Source: Pseudomonas sp. Irchel 3A7 (GTDB taxonomy: Bacteria; Pseudomonadota; Gammaproteobacteria; Pseudomonadales; Pseudomonadaceae). From it: 64,000 bases of DNA. The translations under genes and the position numbers were made by a program. Shown piece by piece: positions 25,676 through 49,764 of this stretch (the first letter of the stretch is position 1; each line of letters begins with the position of its first letter). The notes beneath the pieces are model-generated. The model was given only the letters and a program-made list of their open reading frames with translations, made no database searches and had not been told where the DNA came from. The DNA is taken from positions 1 to 64,000 of the forward strand of contig NZ_FYED01000023.1 of NCBI RefSeq assembly GCF_900187565.1, given 5' to 3'.

Positions 25676-28600
25676 ATGAATGCTGAAGACTCCTTGAAAC
25701 TTGCTCGCCGGTTTATCGGGTTGCCCCTGGAAAAGCGCCAGATGTTCCTTGCGGCCTTGCACAAGGAGGGCGTGGAGTTCGCCCGGTTCCCGATTCCTGC
25801 CGGCGTCGAGGCCGAGGATCGCCAGGCGCTGTCGTATGCCCAGCAACGCATGTGGTTTCTTTGGCAACTGGACCCGCAAAGCGGCGCCTACAACCTGCCG
25901 GGCGCGGTGCGCCTGAGCGGACGCCTGAACCTGCCGGCGCTGGAGCAGGCGTTCGCCAGCCTGGTGGCGCGTCACGAAACCCTGCGCACGGTGTTCGCCC
26001 GTCAGGCCGACGACAGCCTGCTGCAAGTGCCGGCCACGGCACCGCTGGTGATCGATCATGTGGATTTCAGCGCACTACTGGCCTCGGAACGTGAATTGGC
26101 AGTCGCTCGAGCAGCCGAACAGCAGTCGGTGCTGCCGTTCGATCTGGGCAGCGGTCCGCTGCTGCGCGTGACCTTGCTCAAACTCGCCGAGCAGGAACAC
26201 GTCCTGCTGCTGACCTTGCACCACATCGTGTCCGACGGCTGGTCGATGAACGTGCTGATCGACGAATTCATCCGCTGCTACGACGCCTTTGATGCCGGCA
26301 CACAACCGCAACTGGCGGCGTTGCCGATCCAGTACAGCGACTACGCGCTCTGGCAGCGCCGCTGGCTGGAGGCCGGCGAGCAGGCACGTCAGTTCGACTA
26401 TTGGCAGGCGCAACTGGGCGACGAGCATCCGGTGCTGGAACTGCCCACCGATCATCCGCGCCCGGCGATGCCGAGCTATCGGGGCACCCGCTACGAATTC
26501 GCCGTCGACGGGCAACTGGCCGAGCAACTGCGGACCACCGCGCAGAAACACAACATCACCCTGTTCATGTTGTTGCTCGGTGCCTTCAACGTGCTGCTGC
26601 ACCGCTACACCGGACAGAACGACATCCGCGTCGGCGTGCCGATCGCCAACCGCAACCGCGCCGAGATCGAAGGCCTGATCGGTTTCTTCGTCAACACCCA
26701 GGTGCTGCGTACGCAACTGGACGGCCAGACCCGGGTCGACGAATTACTGCGCCGCATCAAGGAAACCGCCCTCGGTGCCCAGGCCCATCAGGACCTGCCG
26801 TTCGAGCGTCTGGTGGAAGCCTTGAAACTGGAACGCAGCCTCAGCCACACGCCGCTGTTCCAGGTGATGTACAACCATCAGCCACAGGTCGCGGACATTT
26901 CCACGGTCACCACCCAATCCGGTTTGGCGCTGGGTGCGATCGAATGGCAAGGGCGCACCACGCAATTCGACCTGACTCTGGACACGTACGAAAAGGGCGG
27001 CAAGCTGCACGCCGCGCTGACCTACGCCAACGACCTGTTCGACGCCGCGACCATCGCGCGCATGGCGCAACACTGGACGCACCTGTTGCAGGGCATGGTC
27101 AGCGATGCCCGGCAGCGCATCAGCGATCTGCCGCTGCTGGAACAGGCTGAATACCAGCGCATCGTCCATGACTGGAACCGCGCCGACGACAACTTCGCCC
27201 AGCCTCTGTGCATTCACCAGATGATCAGCCAGCAAGCCGCCGTCAACCCGATTGCACTGGCGGTAACCTTCGCCTCCAAACAGCTGACCTACAGCGAACT
27301 CGACCAGCAGGCCAATCGTCTGGCGCGCAAGCTGATCGAACTGGGTGTCGGTCCGGAAGTCCGGGTCGGCGTGGCCATGCCGCGTTCCGAGCAACTGCTG
27401 ATTGCCTTGCTGGCGGTACTCAAGGCCGGTGGCGCCTATGTGCCGCTGGACCCGGATTATCCGGCCGAACGCGTCGCCTACATGCTCGAAGACAGCCGTG
27501 CTCTGGTGCTGCTGACCGAGCAATCCGTTGCCGCGACCTTGACCGTGTCAGGCGACACCAGCGTGTTGCTGATGGACAACCTCTCGCTGACCGATTATCC
27601 AGCCAGCGCCCCGGTCACCCGCGTCACGCCGGATAACCTGGCCTACGTGATCTACACCTCCGGCTCCACCGGCAAACCCAAAGGCGTGGCCATCGCCCAT
27701 CGCAACGTGCTGGCGCTGATCGACTGGTCGCAATCGGTGTACAGCCGCGACGACATTCAGGGTGTGCTGGCCTCGACCTCGGTGTGCTTCGACCTGTCGG
27801 TGTGGGAGCTGTTCGTGACCCTGGCCAACGGTGGCTCGGTGATCATCGCCCGCAACGCCCTGGAACTGCCGTTGCTGCCGGCTCGGGATCAGGTTCGGCT
27901 GATCAACACCGTGCCCTCGGCGATCAATGCCCTGCAACGCGCCGGGCAGATTCCGCCGGGCGTGCGCATCATCAACCTGGCCGGTGAGCCGCTGAAACAG
28001 AGCCTGGTGGACGCGCTGTACCAGCAGTCGACCGTCGAGCACGTCTATGACCTGTACGGCCCGTCGGAAGACACCACCTATTCGACCTGGACCCGTCGCG
28101 AGGCCGGTGGCCGGGCCAATATCGGCCGCCCGCTCAAACACACCGCCAGTTATTTGCTGGACGCCGACCTGCAACCGGTGCCCCAGGGCGTGTCTGCCGA
28201 GCTGTACCTGAGCGGCGCCGGCATCACCCGTGGTTATCTGGCACGGCCGGGCCTGACCGCCGAGAAATACGTGCCAAACCCGTTTTCCAGCACCGGCGAG
28301 CGCCTGTACCGCACCGGCGACCTGACCCGTTATCAGGCCGACGGTGCTCTGCAATACGTCGGCCGTATCGACCATCAGGTCAAGGTGCGCGGTTTCCGTA
28401 TCGAGTTGGGCGAAATCGAAGCGCGATTGTTGCAACAGGACGCGGTCCGTGAACTGGCGGTGCTGGCGCAGGACGGTGCCAATGGCCAGCAACTGGTGGC
28501 CTACCTCGTGCCGAACGATCCGGCGTTGCTGGATGACATCGATGCGCAAACGACCCTGCGCGAATCCCTGAAAGCGGCCCTGCGTCAGCACTTGCCGGAC

Positions 28601-31600
28601 TACATGGTCCCGGCGTTCCTGCTGTTCCTCGAACACTTGCCGCTGACCCCCAACGGCAAGCTCGACCGCAAGGCCCTGCCCGCGGTTGATGGCACCACAC
28701 AACAGCGCGAACACGTGGCGCCACGCAGCGAACTGGAAAAGTCCCTCGCGGCGATCTGGCAAGACGTGCTGGCCATCGACAACGTCGGTCTGGAAGACAA
28801 TTTCTTCGAGCTGGGCGGCGACTCCATCGTCTCGATGCAAGTGGTCAGCCGCGCTCGCCAGGCCGGGATCGTGTTGAGCCCCAAGGACCTGTTCCAGCAC
28901 CAGACCATCCGCAGCCTGGCCCAGGCGGCCCGCAGCGGCGGGCAATCGTTGATCGAGCAAGGCCCGGCCAGTGGCGCGGTGGCGCTGGCGCCGGTGCAAC
29001 AGTGGTTCTTCGAGCAAGCCATCCCCGAGCGTCAGCATTGGAACCAGTCGCTGCTGCTGGTGCCGCGCGCGTCGTTGAAGGTCGAGGCGCTGGAGCGTGC
29101 CCTGGAGCAAGTGCTGACTCATCACGACAGTTTGCGTCTGCGCTATCAGCAAACCGAGAACGGCTGGCAACAGGCGTATGCCGCGCCGACTACTGATTCG
29201 GTGTTGTGGCAGCGTCAGGCACAATCGGTCGAAGAACTTAACGCTCTGTGCGACGAAGCCCAGCGCAGTCTTGACCTGCAAAACGGCCCGTTGCTGCGTG
29301 CGCTGCTTGTGGCCATGGCCGACGGCAGCGAGCGTCTGCTGTTGGTGGTTCACCACTTGGCGGTGGACGGTGTGTCCTGGCGCGTGCTGCTGGAAGATCT
29401 TCAGCAGTTCTACAACGGTGGCGTGGCGCCTGGGAAAACCAGCGGCTACCAGCGCTGGGTCGCGCGTTTGCAGGATCATCTTCCTGCTTTCGAAAGCAGC
29501 CTCGATCACTGGCAGACCCAACTGCAAGACGCACCAGGCGACCTGCCGTGTGAGCGCCCGAACGGCGCACTGGAAAACCGTTTCGAACACAAACTCGAAC
29601 TCAAGCTCGGCGCCGAACAGACCCGCCAACTGCTGCAAACGGCCCCGGCGGCCTACCGCACCCAGGTCAACGACCTGCTGCTGACCGCACTGGCGCGCGC
29701 CGTTTGCCGCTGGAGCGGGCAGGGCAGCACGCTGATCCAGCTCGAAGGCCATGGCCGCGAAGACCTGTTCGACGACGTCGACCTGACGCGCACCGTGGGT
29801 TGGTTCACCAGCCTGTTCCCGGTCAACCTGAAACCTGCTGCCGATCTCGGCGCTTCGATCAAATCCATCAAGGAACAGCTGCGCAACGTCCCGGATAAAG
29901 GCCTGGGCTACGGCGCGCTGCGCTATCTCGGCACGGCGCAGACCCGCGCCGTACTGGCGGCATTGCCGCAACCGCGCATCACCTTCAACTACCTGGGGCA
30001 GTTTGACCGTCAGTTCGACGACGGCGCGTTGTTCACCCCATCCACCGAAGGCAATGGCATCGCACAGGATCCGTCGGCACCGCTGGGCAACTGGCTGGTG
30101 GTTGAAGGCCAGGTCTATGGCGGTGAGTTGTCCCTGAGCTGGGGCTTCAGTCGCGAGATGTTCGACACCGCGACCGTCCAGCGTCTGGCTGACGATTACG
30201 CCCGGGAATTGATTGCGCTGATCGATCACTGCTGCGCTCTGCAAGCGCCACAAGCCACGCCATCGGACTTCCCGTTGGCGCGTATCGATCAGGCCCAACT
30301 CGACGGACTGCCACTGGCCGTTGCTCATCTTGAAGACCTGTATCCGCTGTCGCCGATGCAACAGGGCATGCTCTTCCACACCCTGTACGAGCCGCAGGTC
30401 GGCGCGTACATCAGCCAGTTGCGCCTGGACATCGGCGGGTTGGACATCGAGCGTTTCGCACGCTCGTGGCAGGCCGCGGTCGAGCGTCATGACATCCTGC
30501 GCAGCAGCTTCCACTGGCAAGGTCTCGACACCGCGCATCAGGCGATTGCGCGTCAGGTCGAACTGCCCCTTGAAGTGCTGGAAGCGACCGACACCGATGC
30601 ACTGGCCGACGCTGAGCGCGCGAAAGGTTTCGAGCTGGGGACGGCGCCGCTGTTCCGCCTGAAGCTCGTTCGCACGGGCGCCAACGACTGGCACCTGATC
30701 TACACCAGTCACCACATTTTGATGGACGGCTGGAGCAACGCGCAGTTGCTGGCCGAAGTGATCCAGCACTACGCCGCCGGGCAATCGTTGCCGGCACCCA
30801 CCGGGCAATATCGCGATTACCTGGGCTGGTTGCAGCAGCAATCGGTGGAGGCTGGCGAGCAGTTCTGGAAAGCCGCACTGGCACCGCTGCAAACCCCGAC
30901 GCTGCTGGCCGAAGCCTTGCGTCCACCGGTGGGCGTCGAGGGCAATGGCGAACACCGCGTCGCCCTCGACAACCGCGCGACCCAGCGTCTGGCCGAGTTC
31001 GCCCGTCAACAGAAAGTCACCCTCAACACCCTGCTGCAAGCGGCCTGGAGCCTGTTGCTGCAACGCTACACCGGCCAGGATTGCGTGGTGTTCGGTGCCA
31101 CCGTGGCCGGCCGTTCGGCGCCGTTGCCGGGAATCGAAGAACAGCTTGGCCTGTTCATCAACACCTTGCCCCTGGTGTGCGCCATCAAGCCGGACCAGAC
31201 CGTCAGCCAGTGGCTGGGCGAACTGCAAGGGCTGAACCTGGCGATGCGTGAGTTCGAACACGTGCCGCTGTACGACATTCAGGGTTGGGCGGGCCAGCAG
31301 GGCTCGGCACTGTTCGACAGCCTGCTCGTGTTCGAAAACTTCCCGGTGGCCGAAGTGCTGAAGCAGGGCGCACCGGCCGGGTTGTCGTTCGGTAACCTGC
31401 ACAATCACGAGCGCACTCACTATCCGCTGACCCTGGGCATCGAATTGGGCGAAGGCCTGGGTCTGGAGTTCAGTTATGACGCGGCGCGATTCAGTGCCGG
31501 GCAGATCGCTCAGCTATCGGCGAACTTGCAGCACTTGCTGACGCAATGGGTGGCGTCGCCGGAGGCGGCGTTGGGCTCGCTGGAACTGCTCGACATCGAT

Positions 31601-34600
31601 GGAAAGAACGCAGTGCTCGCGATCAGCCAACCGCCTGCAGTTGAGTTATCCACAACGCTTTTGGCCCACGAGCAAATCGCCGCGCAAGCCGTAGCCACGC
31701 CCGACGCCTTGGCGTTGAAGATCGACGGCCACTCTCTGAGCTACGGTCAACTGAATGCACAAGCCAACCGCCTGGCCCAGCGCCTGATCGACCACGGCGC
31801 CGGCCCCGGCAAGCGTGTCGGCCTGGCCATGCGTCGCGGTCCGCAGCTGATCGTCAGCCTGCTGGCGGTACTGAAAAGCGGCGCGGCCTACGTGCCGCTG
31901 GACCCCAAATACCCGGCCGAACGCCTCACCTACATGATCGAAGACAGCCGTCTCGACGTACTGCTGCACGAATCCGGCCTGCTGCAAGACCTGTCATCAA
32001 ACCTGCCACACCTGACCCTCGAAGACACCACCCTCCCTGTAGGAGCGCAGCTTGCTCGCGATAGCGGTCTCCCAGCTGCCGAAGATCTGGCCTACATCAT
32101 CTACACCTCCGGCTCCACCGGCCAACCCAAAGGCGTCGCCATCACCCACGCCGCCCTGCGCGAGTTCTGCCAGACCGCCGCCGACTACTCAAAGCTGTCA
32201 CCCACGGACCGCGTCTTGCAATTCGCCACCTTCAGCTTCGACGGCTTCGTCGAACAATGCTTTCCGGCACTGTGCGTCGGCGCCGCGTTGATCATGCGCG
32301 GCGATGACCTGTGGGACGCCGGTCGACTGGCTGCGGAAATCGTCGATCAGGGCGTGACCGTGGCCGATTTGCCGGCCGCCTACTGGTTCCTGCTGGCCCG
32401 TGAATGTGCCGGCGGTGTAGTGCCGAGCCTTGGCGATTTGCGTCAGGTGCACGTCGGCGGCGAAGCGATGTCGGTGGAAGGCCTGCGCCTGTGGCATCAG
32501 GCCGGCCTGAGTCATGTGCGCCTGCTCAACACCTACGGCCCGACCGAAGCGACGGTGGTGTCCAGCGTGCATGAATGCCAATTGGCCGATGCCAGTGATG
32601 CTTTCGGCATTCCAATCGGTCGCGCCATCCCTGGCCGTGCGCTGTACGTGCTGGACGCTGCCGGTCAGCTACTGCCGGCCGACGGCGTCGGCGAGTTGTG
32701 CATCGGCGCACCGGCCTGCCTGGCGCAAAGCTACTTCGACCGTCCGGCACTGACCGCCGAACGTTTCCTGCCGGACCCGTTCGCCCGCGAACCGGGCGCG
32801 CGGCTGTACCGCAGCGGTGACCTTGCGCGTTACAACGATGAGGGCAATCTGGAATACGTCGGGCGTATCGACCACCAGGTGAAGATTCGCGGTTTCCGCA
32901 TCGAAATGGGCGAGATCGAAGCCTGCCTGCAAGCCCGGGACGAAGTCCGCGAAGCCGCCGTCATCGCCCAGGACGGCACGCAACTGGTGGCGTACGTCGT
33001 GGCCAGCGACGCGGTGGTGTCCGAGGCGGAGTATCTGGAAGGGCTCAAAGCCGTCCTGCGCCAGTCGCTGCCGGACTACATGGTGCCCGGCCACATGGTC
33101 CTGCTGGACAAGTTGCCGCTCAACAACAACGGCAAACTCGACCGCAAGGCCCTGCCACGGGCTGAGGCGGTTGATGCGCAACGTGACTTCGTGGCGCCGA
33201 CCGCAGGACTGGAAACGCAACTGGCGCAGATCTGGCAGGAGGTGTTGCAGGTCGAGAGCGTCGGCCGCGATCACAACTTCTTCGAGTTGGGCGGCCATTC
33301 GCTGCTGGTGCTGCAAGTGATTTCCCGTGTGCGCCAGCAACTGCAGCTTGAACTGTCGGTGAACAGTCTGTTCTCGGCAGCGAACCTGGCGGAATTTGCC
33401 GAGCGGGCAGCGCAGGCGACCGTCGCGGGGCAACCGCTGTTGCAACGCGCGTCGGACGATCAGTCGCGGATTCTGTCCTACGCCCAGCAACGCCAATGGA
33501 TTCTCTGGCAACTGGACCCGCACAGCGCGGCCTACAACATTCCGGCGGCGCTACGCCTCAAAGGTTCGTTGAACCGCGACGCGCTGCGCCAGGCCTTCGA
33601 GCAATTGCAGGCGCGTCACGAAACCCTGCGCACCACCTTCGAACAGGACGGTCAGCAGGCTCGTCCGCTGGTGCACCTCGAACTGCCATTGCAATTCAAT
33701 GAGCAACCCATCGAAGAGACCTCGATCAACCACGCGGTGGCCGAAGAAATCGCCCGGCCATTCGACCTGCGCAACGGCCCGCTGTGGCGCATGTTGCTGT
33801 TGCAAGTCAGCGCCGAGCACCATGTGCTGGTGCTCACCGTGCACCACATCGCTGCCGATGGCTGGTCGATGCAGGTCATGATCGATGAGTTCAGCGCGTT
33901 GTATCAGGCTGCCGTTGATGGTCGTGTCGAACGCCTGAAAGCGCTGCCGGTGGCCTACAGTGACTACGCCCGTTGGCAGCGCGACTGGCTGGAGGCCGGG
34001 GAGGGCGCACGGCAATTGGCCTGGTGGCGCGAGCAACTGGATGGCAGCCAGGCACCGCTGCAATTGCCGAGTGAACTGAGTCGCCCGGCTCGCCGCACCG
34101 AGCGTGGTGCCAGCCTGCTGTTGCAGGTCGATCGCGACTTGCTCGCCGGGTTGCGCCAGCGTGCGCAAGAACAGCAAGTGACGCTGTTCATGCTGTTGCT
34201 GGCGAGTTTCCAGACCTTGCTGCATCGTCAGAGTGGGCAGTCGGGCATCAGCGTCGGTGTGCCGAGTGCCGGGCGTTCGCGCCTCGAAACCGAAGGCCTG
34301 ATCGGTTTCTTCATCAACACCCAGGTGCTGCGCGCCGAGATCGACGGGCAGCAACCGTTCAGTACCTTGCTGCAACAGGTCAAGCACAGCGCATTGGCGG
34401 CGCAGGCCCATCAGGACTTGCCGTTCGAGCAACTGGTCGACGCCTTGCAGCCGGATCGCAGCCTCAATCACAGTCCGTTGTTCCAAGTGCTCTACAACCA
34501 TCAGCAACAACTGGGTGCCAGCGTCGAACGCGCCGTGGCCGACTTGCAGGTCGAGCGCCTGCACTGGCAGCAGCACACTGCGCAATTCGATCTGGTGCTC

Positions 34601-36657
34601 GATACCCAGGAGCAGGGTGATGAACTGGACGCCAGCCTGAGCTACGCCACCGATTTGTACGACGAAGCTTCGATGCAGCGTTTCGCCGGACAGTGGCTGA
34701 ACCTGCTGCGCGCGGTGGTCGCCGATCCGCAGCAGCGCGTGGCGGAACTGCCGCTGCTGCAAACGCCGCAATACGATGAGCTGATCCAGCACTGGAACCC
34801 GGCGTTCCAGGCACAACCGCCGTCTCCAACCTTGCATCAGTTGTTTGAAGTTCAAGCTGAACAACGCCCGGACGCCATCGCACTGACCTATGAAGGCGAA
34901 CAGCTGACCTACGCCGCGCTCAACGCCCAGGCCAACCGCCTGGCGCGCAAACTGCGCGAACAAGGCGTCGGGCCGGAAGTGCGCGTGGGCATCGCCACCG
35001 AGCGGGCGATGCCGCTGGTGGTGGGTTTGCTGGCGATCCTCAAGGCCGGTGGCGCCTACGTGCCGCTGGACCCGCAATACCCGGCCGAACGCCTGAGCTA
35101 CATGATCGACGACAGCGGCATCGCGCTGCTGTTGACCCAGTCACACTTGATCGATGGCTTGCCGGCCCGCGACGGCGTGCAAGTGCTGGACCTTTCGTCG
35201 TTGCAACTGGACGCCTACAACAGCGACAACCTGCCAACCCTGGCAACCCCGGACAACCTCGCCTACGTGATCTACACCTCCGGTTCCACCGGTCGGCCAA
35301 AAGGCGCACTGCTCAGCCATGGCAACGTCGGGCGTTTGCTGACCGCCACCGCCGCTGAGTTCAATTTCGGCGCGGACGATGTCTGGACCCTGTTCCATTC
35401 CTACGCCTTCGATTTCTCGGTGTGGGAGCTGTTCGGTTCGCTGTGCACCGGTGGGCGCCTGGTGATCGTGCCGTACTACATCAGCCGCGAACCGCAGGAA
35501 TTCCACCGCTTGCTCTGCGATGAAGGCGTGACGGTACTGAACCAGACCCCGACCGCGTTCCGCCAGCTGTTGCCGATTGCCTGCGCCAGCCCGCGCAGCC
35601 TGGCGTTGCGCCAGGTGATTTTCGGCGGTGAAGCATTGGAAGTGGCGAGCCTGCGGCCATGGTTCGAGCGCTTCGGCGACCAGCAGCCAACGCTGGTGAA
35701 CATGTACGGCATCACCGAAACCACGGTTCACGTGACCTATCGCGCGATCCGCCTGGCCGACCTCGACGGCCAGTTGCAGAGCCCGATCGGCCTGCCGATC
35801 CGCGACCTGCGCTGGTACTTGCTCGACAGCCAGTTGCACCCGGTGCCGGTGGGCGTGGCGGGCGAGTTGTACATCGCCGGTGCCGGCCTGGCGCGGGGTT
35901 ATCACGGACGTTTCGGCCTGACCGCCGAGCGTTTCGTACCGAGCCCGTTCGACGCTTCCCAGCGCCTGTATCGCAGCGGCGACCTGGCGCGCCAGCGTGT
36001 CGACGGCAGCATCGACTACCTCGGGCGGATCGACCAGCAAGTGAAGATCCGGGGTTTCCGTATCGAACTGGGCGAGATCGAAGCCGCACTGCTGGCGCAA
36101 CCGGGCGTGCGTCAGGCGGTGATCAGCGTGCATGTCGGTGACGGTGGTCCGCAGCTATGCGCTTACGTCGTCGCCGAACACACCCCGCATGACCCGATTG
36201 GCTGGCGCGACACCCTGCGCGCCGCGCTCAAGGTTGACCTGCCGGATTACATGGTGCCCAGCCACTGGCTGCTGCTCGATGCCTTGCCGCTGACCAGCAA
36301 CGGCAAGCTCGACCGCAAGGCCTTGCCGCTGCCGGATGTCGAGCACTGGCAGCGTCCGTTCGAAGCCCCCGAAGGCCATCTCGAACAGCAACTGGCCGCG
36401 ATCTGGGCTGACGTACTGGGCGTGGCGCAAATCGGTCGTCGCGACAACTTCTTTGAATTGGGCGGGCATTCACTGCTCGCCGCCCAGGCCAGTGCCCGTG
36501 TGGAACTGGAACTGGGGATCGAGCTGCCGCTGCGCGCGCTGTTCGAAAGCAACGACCTTCAGGCTTATGCCGCCATGGCCGGGCAATACACCCCGACTGA
36601 CAACGATGCACGTCTGGATGCGCTTGAGTCGCTTCTGGACGAGATGGAGTTCAACTG

Positions 36658-36658
<1 letters not shown>
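25676..36658 (+). CDS. Pyoverdine peptide synthetase 1 (NRPS, C-A-T-E-C-A-T-C-A-T)
   Basis: This 3660-residue enzyme adds three residues to the growing pyoverdine peptide. Module 1 has C (HHIVSDGW near 182), A (core 657), T (Ser1050) and an epimerase (HHLAVDGVS near 1226). Module 2 has a D-accepting C (from 1552), A (core 2140) and T (Ser2542). Module 3 has C (from 2598), A (core 3197) and T (Ser3599). My reading of the specificity pockets is DLWNNALTYK (close to the Ala code), DGEDHGTVVK (Lys) and DFWNIGMVHK (Thr), so D-Ala, Lys, Thr. The first C domain is of the L-accepting type, as expected after PvdL, which ends with L-Dab. The stop overlaps the next start (TGATG). Confidence 0.95.
32038..32069 (+). 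repeat. REP-derived segment inside the NRPS reading frame
   Basis: TGTAGGAGCGCAGCTTGCTC followed by GCGATAGCGGTC is a REP-type sequence in the coding region of the second A domain. It encodes about 11 residues, VGAQLARDSG, just before the core motif YIIYTSGSTG. The frame is kept. Confidence 0.7.
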
Positions 36659-48411
<11,753 letters not shown>

Positions 48412-48423
48412 CCACACAACCCC

Positions 48424-48513
48424 TGTGGGAGCGAGCCTGCTCGCGAAGAGGACCTGTCAGTCGACATCAATGTTGGCTGGCAGTCCGCTTTCGCGAGCAG
48501 GCTCGCTCCCACA
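48424..48513. repeat. REPIN, 90 bp, pyoverdine-locus type
   Basis: Opposed REP units enclose a spacer containing TGTCAGTCGACATCAATG. The same 90-bp element occurs at 54241-54330 and 55245-55334 with few changes. Confidence 0.92.
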
Positions 48514-48570
48514 GGTTTCATGCCGGTTTCAAGATTGATTAATGACCTCTTTGTGTAAAAGGACTCCCCC

Positions 48571-49527
48571 ATGGCCGTACTGCCAGAACTTGAAGCTTTC
48601 CTCGAACTCGCCGAGTTCGGCCGCCTGACCGGCAAGAGTCGCGCGATGCACGAACAGACCCCGCAACAGGCGCGGATCGACTTCGAAGCGTCGTCGGGGT
48701 TTCTCGATGTGCCGCTGGAGCACATTGCCTGCGAAGACTTCACCATCGCCGCGCGGGACGACCACAGTCTGGCGGCGCGTCTGTACCGCGACGGCCAGGC
48801 AGTCGAAGGGCTGCAACCGGTCATGCTCTACTTCCATGGCGGCGGCTACGTGGTCGGCAGCCTCGATTCCCATGACGCGCTATGCCGTCGACTGGCAGCC
48901 CAGGGCGGCTTCGCCCTGCTGACCGTGGATTACCGCCTGGCACCGGAATGGAAATTCCCGACGCCGGTGCAAGATGCCTGCGATGCCGGTAACTGGCTGG
49001 TGCGCGAAGGCGCGGCCCATGGCCTGGACGCCACGCGGGTGGCAGTGGCCGGAGACAGCGTCGGCGCGACCCTGGCCACGGTGCTGTCGCTGATCGCCGC
49101 GCGCGAATCCGAGGAACTGGCGCTCAGACCCAAAGCCCAACTGCTGGTATACCCCGTCACCGACGCCACCACTCACCGTGCTTCGCACCGCGATTTTGCC
49201 GAAGGCTACCTGCTGGAAACCCCGACCCTGGACTGGTTCTACGCCCACTACGGACGCACGCCTGCGGATTTGGCCGAGTGGCGCTGCTCGCCGCTGCTGG
49301 CCGACGACCTGTCAGGCATGGCACCGGCGCTGGTGTACCTGGCCGGGCACGACCCGTTGCACGACGAAGGCCTGGCCTATGCCGAGCGCCTGCGGGTGGC
49401 GGGGAATGAGGTGACCTTGCTGGAACAACCGGGCATGACCCATGACTTTTTGCGGATGGCGGGGTTGTTGAGTGAGGTGGAAGGGATTCATGCGCAAGTG
49501 GCGGGGTGGGTGCAATCAAGGTTGTGA
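48571..49527 (+). CDS. Alpha/beta hydrolase of the hormone-sensitive-lipase family
   Basis: This 318-residue enzyme has the HGGGYVVGS oxyanion motif and the nucleophile motif GDSVG (Ser in AVAGDSVGATLA). The acid is probably in GHDPLHDEG and the histidine in GMTHDFLRM. Most relatives have GDSAG. It may be an esterase. It lies 160 bases after the pyoverdine synthetase and before fpvA, but I see no PvdS box. A role in pyoverdine is therefore only a positional guess. An AAAGGA site precedes the ATG. Confidence 0.87.
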   Translation: MAVLPELEAFLELAEFGRLTGKSRAMHEQTPQQARIDFEASSGFLDVPLEHIACEDFTIAARDDHSLAARLYRDGQAVEGLQPVMLYFHGGGYVVGSLDSHDALCRRLAAQGGFALLTVDYRLAPEWKFPTPVQDACDAGNWLVREGAAHGLDATRVAVAGDSVGATLATVLSLIAARESEELALRPKAQLLVYPVTDATTHRASHRDFAEGYLLETPTLDWFYAHYGRTPADLAEWRCSPLLADDLSGMAPALVYLAGHDPLHDEGLAYAERLRVAGNEVTLLEQPGMTHDFLRMAGLLSEVEGIHAQVAGWVQSRL

Positions 49528-49540
49528 TCTGAAATAACAG

Positions 49541-49577
49541 AACCGCCATTACTGGATAAGGTGTGGCGGTTTTTTTG
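49541..49577 (+). terminator. Terminator after the hydrolase gene
   Basis: AACCGCCA pairs with TGGCGGTT across a 15-base loop, followed by a run of T residues. It lies 13 bases after the stop. Confidence 0.8.
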
Positions 49578-49612
49578 TGCCTGGAGTTTGGTCTTATGGT
49601 GGCTCGTCAATC

Positions 49613-49681
49613 GCCTTCGCGAGCAGGCTCGCTCCCACAGGAACAGTGATAACCTTGTGGGAGCGAGCCTGCTCGCGAAGA
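49613..49681. repeat. REPIN (short spacer)
   Basis: Two opposed REP units of the main subfamily lie between the terminators of the hydrolase gene and fpvA. Confidence 0.9.
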
Positions 49682-49713
49682 CTGACTGACAATCACCAAA
49701 AATCCCACAGACA

Positions 49714-49748
49714 AAAAAATGCCCGCATCTCTCGATACGGGCATTTTT
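49714..49748 (-). terminator. Terminator of the fpvA transcript
   Basis: ATGCCCG pairs with CGGGCAT around a 12-base loop. A-rich and T-rich flanks make it usable from the minus strand, 16 bases after the fpvA stop. Confidence 0.85.
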
Positions 49749-49764
49749 CATTTCAGCTTACCGC

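Noticed and set aside
27548-31420. A 1290-residue open frame on the minus strand inside the first NRPS gene
   Set aside because: It is a shadow of the GC-rich NRPS codons. The composition is odd, no domain is recognisable, and there is no ribosome site. The same applies to 44596-47772 and 37492-40353.
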